From Mesaphorura yosii (Eukaryota > Arthropoda > Collembola > Poduromorpha > Tullbergiidae): 64,000 nt of DNA. Location of the stretch: assembly GCA_009869945.1 (NCBI GenBank), contig WIXG01000313.1, positions 29,076 to 93,075 of the forward strand, in the 5' to 3' direction. The position numbers and the translations under genes are program-made. Positions 57,227-64,000 of the stretch are shown here, piece by piece (within the stretch, counting starts at the first letter, position 1; each line of letters opens with the position of its first letter). The notes below the pieces were generated by a model that made no database searches, was not told where the DNA came from, and was given only the letters and a program-made list of their open reading frames with translations.

Positions 57227-57705
57227 TTTTTAGACTTTTAATATGACCTTGATCAAACGAGCACAATTTACGTGTCAGTGTCAATCACTGAAAGCCTGAA
57301 AAAATTCGCGAGCCAAATGAGAACGTGTGTGAGTGTGAATTTGAAGTGGAACATCGTCAATTTGCCGTATTCTTTATCACCTGCGATGTTCTCACTACCA
57401 GAATCTAATACAATTTGTGTAATTAGCAAAATGAAGGAAGACCAATCGCAAATTCCGCAATTGACAACCACCTGTTGGCTCATTAGCTGGCACTCCCACA
57501 GATAAATGATTGGGCTTACAAGCAGACGGGACACTTGATCCACTACTTTTATATCAAGGTTCCATGTCACGAATGCAAATACTTGCCGAAATGTTGGAAT
57601 TAATTGAATCAGATTGAAAAGCGTAATTGTCAGTGAGCAAGCGCACGTTCAGCGGTTACACGCTCACAAATTTTTTTAGCAAACCTTGCCGGATTCCAAG
57701 GGAGA
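57227..57705. other. Intergenic
   Basis: Region between the two sister chitin-binding genes. No gene seen. Confidence 0.4.
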
Positions 57706-58996
57706 ATGCTCGGCTCACGTTTCTTCTTGCTGGCTGTCTGCCTATCCGGTCTCACACCGGCGGCGCTGGGACAAGCACCGCTCATTCTCGATGTCGAAGC
57801 AGACATGGACTCCACGACGTGGGTGAACGTCGGGCTAGACTACTACGAGGATCTGGGAAACATTCCAGCAAACTGTCGAGGTGCTGAGCAACCGCCGCCG
57901 AATTCAAACCCTGGCTATTGGATAAGATGTGCAGACAACACAGGATTTACTTTGATTACAATTAACTTACGCACAACTGGAATCAGTGTACCTCCAAAGT
58001 TTCTGGGCTTCTGGGCATACTTTCCAAGCGGAGTCGAGCCTCAATTTAGAGTGACCGACGGCGGTGACCTCAACGCACTATTCGATGTCAATAACAGCTG
58101 GGAACCGACGTCAATTGATGTTCAGCCTTTCGGAGTCGCTCCAGACAGCGTAAGCAGGAAGTAATTTGCATTATCGTATACAGATAAGGTAAGGTAATAT
58201 CGCATAACCTTTCTTAGACGATCACCATCCTTGTGGAAGGAGGTGGTGTGATTATCGATAAGATTATGGTCAGTTACGACAACGACATTCCAACTCAGCC
58301 GCCGACAACGACGACGACGACCGAAGGGCCTACACCTACACCAACGGGAGATCCAATCACCACCACCACCACCACGACGGAGGACCCGGGAGAGCCGTTT
58401 TGCCCTCCGACAGGCGTGCATAACTTTCCGTACCCAGGAAATTGCACACTTTATATCAGGTGCTTCGAAGGATTCGAGCAAGTCCTCTCCTGCGAGCCTT
58501 TCATCTTCGATAAAGTCGACCTGATCTGCAAGCCGCGGGAGGAAGCCGTGTGTGACGAAGAATTTCCCGTTCAGTGCCCGCCTACGGGTAAGAATTTTCC
58601 ATTTGCCGTGCTCATTTGCATATTTTGCCTTGCGCCGCCTAAAAAAATCAGCTGATCCTCCCGTTTTCAGGATACGAAGCCTTTCCGCACGTGTCCAACT
58701 GCAGTAAATACTACGAGTGTTTCAATGGAGCTGCGTTCGAGGCGGAGTGCACCGCCAACGCGTACTTTGACCAGACGCCGGAGCTCCTTCACTGTAATTA
58801 TGCAGAACTCGCAGTGTGTCATTCAGAGTGCCCACCGACGGGAATCGCATACGTTCCCATTCGAGCTATTGGCTGCAGGTGGTACAAAACTTGCTTCAGT
58901 GGACAAGCAGCGAACCTGGAATGTGGTGCAGGAGAGGTTTACAGCCCTATTGAGTCACAGTGCGTCCCGGCCTCCGAGTACGAGTGTCCTTACTAA
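57706..58996 (+). CDS. Multi-CBM14 chitin-binding protein B
   Basis: Exons 57706-58149, 58218-58587 and 58671-58996 encode 379 residues. After a signal peptide (FLLAVCLSGLTPAALG) comes an N-terminal domain of about 160 residues with a beta-sandwich look (DSTTWVNVGLDYY and FLGFWAYFPSGVEPQFRV). A Thr-rich linker follows, then CBM14 modules (FCPPTGVHNFPYPGNCTLYI and NCSKYYECFNGAAFEAEC), with a third in GCRWYKTCFSG. Modules in exons 2-3 closely match gene A, so the pair arose by tandem duplication. I do not recognise the N-terminal domain; it could be a carbohydrate-binding fold. Confidence 0.88.
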
Positions 58997-59065
58997 ATAC
59001 ACTGTATTTACTTGGCCTAGGTTTATTTAACTGTGAATTAAACCAAAAATGATTACAATTGACAA

Positions 59066-60964
59066 TTAACTTAAAGTATCGAGAAACTTAAGTCTATCCT
59101 CGAAAGGCGGGTCAATGACTTCGAACTCTTGGTCCAGTCGCAAGTATTTGCGATACGCCTGGCTCCAAGGGTGCCAGCTCTTATTCCCGGGTACTTTCAA
59201 CGGTTCCCCGCTCTTCTTTGGGTCTTGACTAGCAAACTGAATCCAAAGGCGGGCCAGGTCCCTCGAAAAGGCGTAGTCAGGATGCCCGGGCCCCACGAAC
59301 GGCATCCAGAGCATGGCGTCGTCTCCGTGACAGGCGTCGTACGCCTGGGTGCTATTATGCCGCCACGGGCTCCACTCCCACATCCGAGCCACGGACTGGA
59401 GCACAAACAAAATTACTTCGAGCAGTCCCGGAAGTTGGTTTTTTGCAGCAAGAAAGAGGTTGATGAGCCCAATCCGGCCGCGATACGCGTAGAAATACGA
59501 GAACGTCGGGCTTTGCGCCGCCTGCAGCTGCAGGGCGCGGTGGGAATCGTACGCAAACATGAGATCCGTTCCGAGGTTCGTGAAATTCTCCTGCTTGGAC
59601 TCGTCCAGCTTCTGGCCCCGTCCGAAATAGAAGTCCCTCACCGCCCGCATCCATGCCACGCCTTGCCTCGGTCTGTCCATCCAGAACGCATGCGTGATCT
59701 CCGGCGCCGTGTCCGTGTCCCACTGCTCGTCGTACTTGTGCCAGAGGCTCGGGGCGTTAAGCAGGATGGTTGATGCGATCTGCCCTTCGTGGGATGTGAA
59801 GCCGAGGATCCACGCTTTCCTTTGCTGATCGCCGGCTTTCATGATTTTGAGCGGGTGGTGTGAAATGAAAGTGTCAGGCGTGTCAGGATCACTGCCACTG
59901 ACGACGGCGACTTCGATCGTCGGCGCGAAGAGTGCGATTGGATCCAGGACGGTTGTCCTCAATTCCGAGTGCACGACCTGAATTTGGCTAGCTGGAACCC
60001 GCTTCAGACAATCCACGTCGACTGGCGATCCGTCGCCGCCGCTGCACCCAAGCTGGCTCGCGTATCGCTTTGCTTGCTTCTTCGGATCTGAACGGAGCCC
60101 CCACGGGACGAGTGCTGTCCCACTCTGGGAAATGGCCTTCTGAAACAGGTCGCGGGACCGGTTGGATAGGAGGTGATAATGCACTGAAACGGCGCCGGCG
60201 CTAACCCCAAAGATTGTGACACGTTTCGGGTCTCCGCCAAACTGCTCAATATTGTCCTGCACCCACTGCAGGGCCAGAGCCTGGTCCTTGAGCCCCATGT
60301 TGCCACGAACCCGCCCATCGCCCGTGTTCAAGAACCCGAGCGAACCCAGTCTGTAATTGATTGTGACGAGAACCACCTTCTGAGCACCGTCGCCGTCGTC
60401 TTCCATGAAAGCATCGGGGCCAAACATCGCTCCAGTTCCGGTGATAAACAGGCCTCCATGAATGAAGAGCATCACCGGGAGGAGCTCCTTTTTGGAGACA
60501 GGGCTCGACTTAGACTTTGGCTGAGGCTTTGTAGTGTACACGTTCAGGAATAGGCAGTCTTCATCTCCCATCGTGAGCCCGAACAGGGGGTCAGTTTGTG
60601 GGCAGACATTTCCGAAGGAGGAGGCATCGAGTACTGAAGTCCATGGCAGAGGAGGTCGGGGTGACTGTAAGTAAGTTGGAAATTTGAGTAGTGAGCTTAA
60701 GATAGGTAATTACATTGATTAGCACGTATAAAGTGGACTCACCTCGTACCGGAGTGGACCGACAGGCGGTTGAGCGTATCTGATGCCCAAATACTGATAA
60801 AACACGTCACCGGACGCAGTGCTCGTTTCAATACCCCGAATAGGGCCGTAAACGGTGGTCACAACAGGCGTGTACACTGGCACAGGTCGCAGGATGTAGT
60901 AAATAAGTGCTGCGGCGACTCCGACCAGCACGGAAAGCCGAAACCAGCTGATTTTCGGGAGCAT
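59066..60964 (-). CDS. Membrane-anchored carboxylesterase (COE family)
   Basis: Alpha/beta hydrolase of the cholinesterase-like family. Exons 60964-60743 and 60664-59066 give 606 residues. The N terminus has a hydrophobic helix (LSVLVGVAAALIYYIL) that is probably a type II anchor rather than a cleaved leader. The esterase then shows YGPIRG, FYQYLGIRYAQPP, GDEDCLFLNVY, LFIHGG (oxyanion), FGVSAGAVSVHYH (nucleophile Ser), TSHEGQ (Glu) and DACHGDD (His), so all three catalytic residues are present. It is not acetylcholinesterase: the aromatic-gorge words are missing. The role may be xenobiotic or hormone ester cleavage. Confidence 0.93.
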
Positions 60965-62183
60965 TGTTTGCTTGTTACGCAGAAATCACAATCACACAGT
61001 ACAACTTTAAATCTCAGCTGCTCAGCTGGTGAGATCAGCACACTCGTCAACTCAACAGCAACTGAATAAAGTCGCAACTCATGCATTTTGTCAGGCCATG
61101 CCGTGGTCACCTTTCATCTGACTTCCACTTGTTCGCGTTATTGCGATTGGTTTGATGTTACTCAACAAGCAGTAATGCAATTCATTAACTGACTGTAAAA
61201 TATGAAGCTGGATGGCCTTCAATATTTAATTACAGCAGCGGCAGTACAGCAAAGTCTTCATTACCGACTAAGCGACAGAAAGAACAGAAGGCAAGGAAAG
61301 TAACGTCATGTACTTCATTGATAACAAAAAAAGCGCTAACGACAAGTGAATTACATCATGTGTCCAGTGCCATCGGGTGTGATACGAAGAAACTGAATCT
61401 GGAGTGCCAAATTGTAATTTTCAGGAGTAGCGAATAATGAGCACCGGCCATCTTTCTGTCATGTACATTCCTTCTCATTACTGATTACGTCAGTCCACCC
61501 GTCAAAGTATTTCCGTCCATGTGTCGAGGCAGGAGCGGTATTTTGATTTTGAACATACATCCAACGCAAGTTGGAGTTGGCAGCTGTAAGTGTACCATCT
61601 TATGGACTACCCAGTGTAGATTATGATGTACTATGAGCGAGAGTCCGCAAAGAATGCGAAATGTAATTTGATTCTCTATTTTATCCAGGACTGCTTCAAT
61701 TTTTCAATTAAGTTTCGATGGTTAGTCTGCTATAATCCAATCCGACGCTTCACGCATCGCTCTTGAACTGAGTCTTTCTTCAAGTTCTGTGTTCTTTAAG
61801 TAGCCACAAATGGCAACGGCAAGCTGAATCAAAGGATGAATTTGTCTAAACGACCATGCTGATCTTCATTTGCACTCTTTTGCCTCACATCCACTCGCAC
61901 TCGCATTCTCTGGCCAACTCGACCAGAAGAAGATAATGTTATTGCTAAACTGTCTCGTTTTCACACGTTTATCAGGCAAAGCTGCATTCATCTCAGCAAC
62001 CTGGGTTTGCTGAGATGATCCGCCACACATTTTTGCACACGGCACGCGAACAACTCTGAACATTCTCATGTTAAAAATACCGACTATGAAATGTCCGCAT
62101 CACTTGCAACTTTTATCAGCCCAGAGTCAGACGAGTTTCAACTTCATGCAGTTTAGTTTGATTGCTAAAACACTCCCACCCCG
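60965..62183. other. Intergenic
   Basis: About 1.2 kb without a recognised gene; esterase promoter at its left end. Confidence 0.4.
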
Positions 62184-62939
62184 ATGGAAACCTTCGGGAG
62201 CTACATTGTGACGGGATTGGCCATCTACGGCGGGATTAAACTACTGGGGCTGGACGACAAGGTGCGAAACCTTTCCAGAGCCATCATCCAGCATTATCGC
62301 ACCTCAGCAGACCGACTCCAAGGTCAAGACGTCCGTTCTCTGCTGGACGATGAGCGAATTCTGACCGATGGCCACATGCAGATCTCAATTGTCTGCGTAG
62401 ACAACACAAAGACTGGCGGACACGCGTTTCTGCTCTTTGAGAGGAAAGACCCGAATGGAAACTGGGCGCTCTTCAATCGGGCCGATTTTTGTTTCAACGG
62501 CGAGCTCTGCAACAACTCGTTTGTCGCCACGTCACAGCTGTGTGGATGCGTCGGTGGAGTCGTGATCACGGTCACCGACACGACGCTGGATGTGGATCAA
62601 GTTCGAACGTGGTTGCGGGGCGGAGGAAAGCACGCTTCTTTCACATTCATGCACGAGTACCGAACTGAACAGGAGGTCGAAGTCAAAATCAAGGGACTGA
62701 AGGCGAGCGAGGGCTTGTTCGCGTACAGCTTGGCCGGTGATCATTCAGCCACGAGCAGCGTCAATTCTCGTCGAAACAACCAGAATTGTGCGACGTGGTG
62801 CGCGTACGTCCTGGAACACGATTTTGGGATCGACATCAAGCTGCATTCACGGTTTATGAATTTTGTTCGGAGTCCTGCGTTCGTGGTTCAGCAGGCGCTG
62901 ATTGCCGTCGCGCCAGAAACTCCGGTACAAGCAAATTGA
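62184..62939 (+). CDS. Possible permuted-papain (LRAT/NlpC-like) protein
   Basis: Single exon, 251 residues. The N terminus has a membrane-compatible segment (YIVTGLAIYGGIKLLGL). A GHAFLLFERKD strand carries a His, and much later NNQNCATWCAYVL carries Asn-Cys before a helix. His before Cys is the order seen in permuted papain-fold enzymes such as LRAT, where His sits in an early strand and Cys in an NC helix. I cannot confirm the fold. It has a broken paralog at 63619-63844. The function could be acyl transfer or peptidase-like; this is inference. Confidence 0.5.
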   Translation: METFGSYIVTGLAIYGGIKLLGLDDKVRNLSRAIIQHYRTSADRLQGQDVRSLLDDERILTDGHMQISIVCVDNTKTGGHAFLLFERKDPNGNWALFNRADFCFNGELCNNSFVATSQLCGCVGGVVITVTDTTLDVDQVRTWLRGGGKHASFTFMHEYRTEQEVEVKIKGLKASEGLFAYSLAGDHSATSSVNSRRNNQNCATWCAYVLEHDFGIDIKLHSRFMNFVRSPAFVVQQALIAVAPETPVQAN

Positions 62940-63618
62940 CTTGAAAGGTGAATGTTGAGACAATAATCATGTGTCATATGTGACCCCAGCCCAGCGAGTC
63001 TGAATCAGCATTCATCATGCTCAGCACTCATACTCGAAAGCTCACAGTGTACCAACTACTTTCTTCACGAAAATTAGTTTACAGATCAGTGAATGTGAGG
63101 GTCTTTAGTACAGCAAGCAACATATTTAGCTGATGTCATCTCCACAGAGTTTATTCACAGTCCAACCTTCTATTCTTCATGTGTGTGGAATAGACATGAA
63201 AGCAGCAGAAGAAATGTACAGAACCTCGAACCACTGCCACTGAAACGTTGCCTTGCCATAAGACTTAACTTTAGAACTCCGATGACGAAAACCTTCCCGA
63301 ATGCTCTATGCTGAGTAACTGAAAGCGAGGGTTTATTGCGTGGTGGTTCCAGTTTTGTGAATTTACATTCATTCATTCCTCAAGTGTCGTTCAGTGTAGT
63401 TTCGGATTTCTTGTTTGCCAAAAACGTTTCGAAACTACCACAATTCTTTGGCTAAACTCACATCTTTCTTCTGGTAAGTGATCAATCCAGTAATGCTTGC
63501 GCGTCCTGATACTGAGCCTATGGTATGGTGCACGATAGTGTTAGGAAGAGATAAACAAATTATTACTGACTGGCTCTCCTATTCTTATTCAGGCAGAATC
63601 TGAGGTTGTACCCTACCA
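62940..63618. other. Intergenic
   Basis: No gene supported; a CTTATTCAG acceptor-like site at about 63590 leads toward the broken paralog. Confidence 0.4.
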
Positions 63619-63844
63619 TGGAGCAAATCGCTTTATTGTAGGCAACGCCAAGACTGGACTGATCATCTATGGCATAGTGAAGCTCTTCGACCTCGACACT
63701 AAGTTAATAAATCTCAGTCATCGTTTAATTCAAAACTTTTTGAAAAAGCCAGTAACTTCGCTGCTGGGCATTAATCAGCCACTGCAAGACCGGCAGATGT
63801 TGATTTCAATTGTGTGCACCTCAAATACCTGTTCAAGTAAATAA
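63619..63844 (+). pseudogene. Truncated paralog of the 62184 gene
   Basis: Reads GNAKTGLIIYGIVKLFDLDTK, then RLIQNF and RQMLISIVCTSNT, against the first 75 residues of the intact gene (GLAIYGGIKLLGLDDK, RAIIQHY, GHMQISIVCVDNT). The nearby ATG at about 63618 is out of frame with this match, and a TAA at 63842 cuts it before the His and Cys motifs. The window ends about 160 bp later with no further match. Confidence 0.7.
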
Positions 63845-64000
63845 TAGTAAATTGTAAGGGTCAGAAATGACCTCTAAGACTAAGGCTGGTATTAACAAAT
63901 GGAGACTCAAAGTGAGTATGAACACGATACTCACGTGAGTACTACGAAAGTATGATCACGAGCTCATAATAAGTTTTGTATTAACAAATAAATCTAAAGG

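Noticed and set aside
58300-58390. Thr-codon microsatellite as a mobile repeat
   Set aside because: It encodes the Thr-rich linker of a CBM14 protein and matches a similar linker in the sister gene.
1-64000. tRNA, rRNA, CRISPR arrays, bacterial operons
   Set aside because: I saw no cloverleaf with A/B boxes, no rRNA words and no regularly spaced repeats; the genes are spliced and eukaryotic.

Overview
This is nuclear DNA of an arthropod. The window holds a chitin synthase with a classic arthropod catalytic core, CBM14 (peritrophin) chitin-binding proteins, divergent ionotropic receptors, gustatory-receptor-like remnants, a TATA box plus TCAGT initiator, and compact genes with GT-AG introns mostly of 65-100 bp. 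No genus can be named from sequence alone. A pancrustacean with a compact genome (springtail, ostracod or similar) fits best. Several genes look bacterial or fungal in type, which suits such lineages.

Layout. 1-6.3 kb: 3' part of a chitin synthase (+), convergent with a CD36-family receptor (-). 6.7-8.9 kb: a cluster of a decayed SET gene (-), an intact SET-domain gene with a signal peptide (+), and a tiny two-exon gene (-) that encodes a signal peptide followed by ARTKQTAK, nearly the start of the histone H3 tail. 9.4-12.1 kb: an unknown secreted protein, an ionotropic-receptor pseudogene and a LINE 3' fragment. 12.2-18.3 kb, the most striking region: a single-pass receptor made of a complete eight-cysteine C-type lysozyme domain fused to a tyrosine kinase, then a STAT gene on the same strand, then a secreted six-cysteine peptide gene with a strong core promoter. 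18.8-29.2 kb: a gustatory-receptor-like pseudogene, an SLC2 sugar transporter, the complete BTAF1/MOT1 gene and a small membrane protein. 29.3-37.7 kb: two nearly duplicate ionotropic receptors separated by a dead Tc1/mariner element with perfect 28-bp inverted repeats, a receptor fragment and a NIDO-domain pseudogene. 38-45.5 kb: an ACT-domain protein of bacterial type, an intronless P450, a CRAL-TRIO protein, a proline iminopeptidase and a polyketide-synthase pseudogene. 45.7-64 kb: chitin-binding proteins, secreted proteins, a second receptor tyrosine kinase, a carboxylesterase, and a gene with a possible permuted papain fold plus a broken copy.

How they may work together (inference). The lysozyme domain has lost both catalytic acids (Glu to Ala, Asp to Glu) but keeps all eight cysteines. 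It therefore looks like a glycan-binding ectodomain driving a tyrosine kinase, next to a STAT that could carry the signal and a secreted cysteine-rich peptide that could be an effector. The SET/H3-tail-like pair suggests a secreted methyltransferase and a secreted histone-tail mimic encoded tail to tail. Both proposals rest on gene models I built from splice signals and frame continuity and need transcript support.
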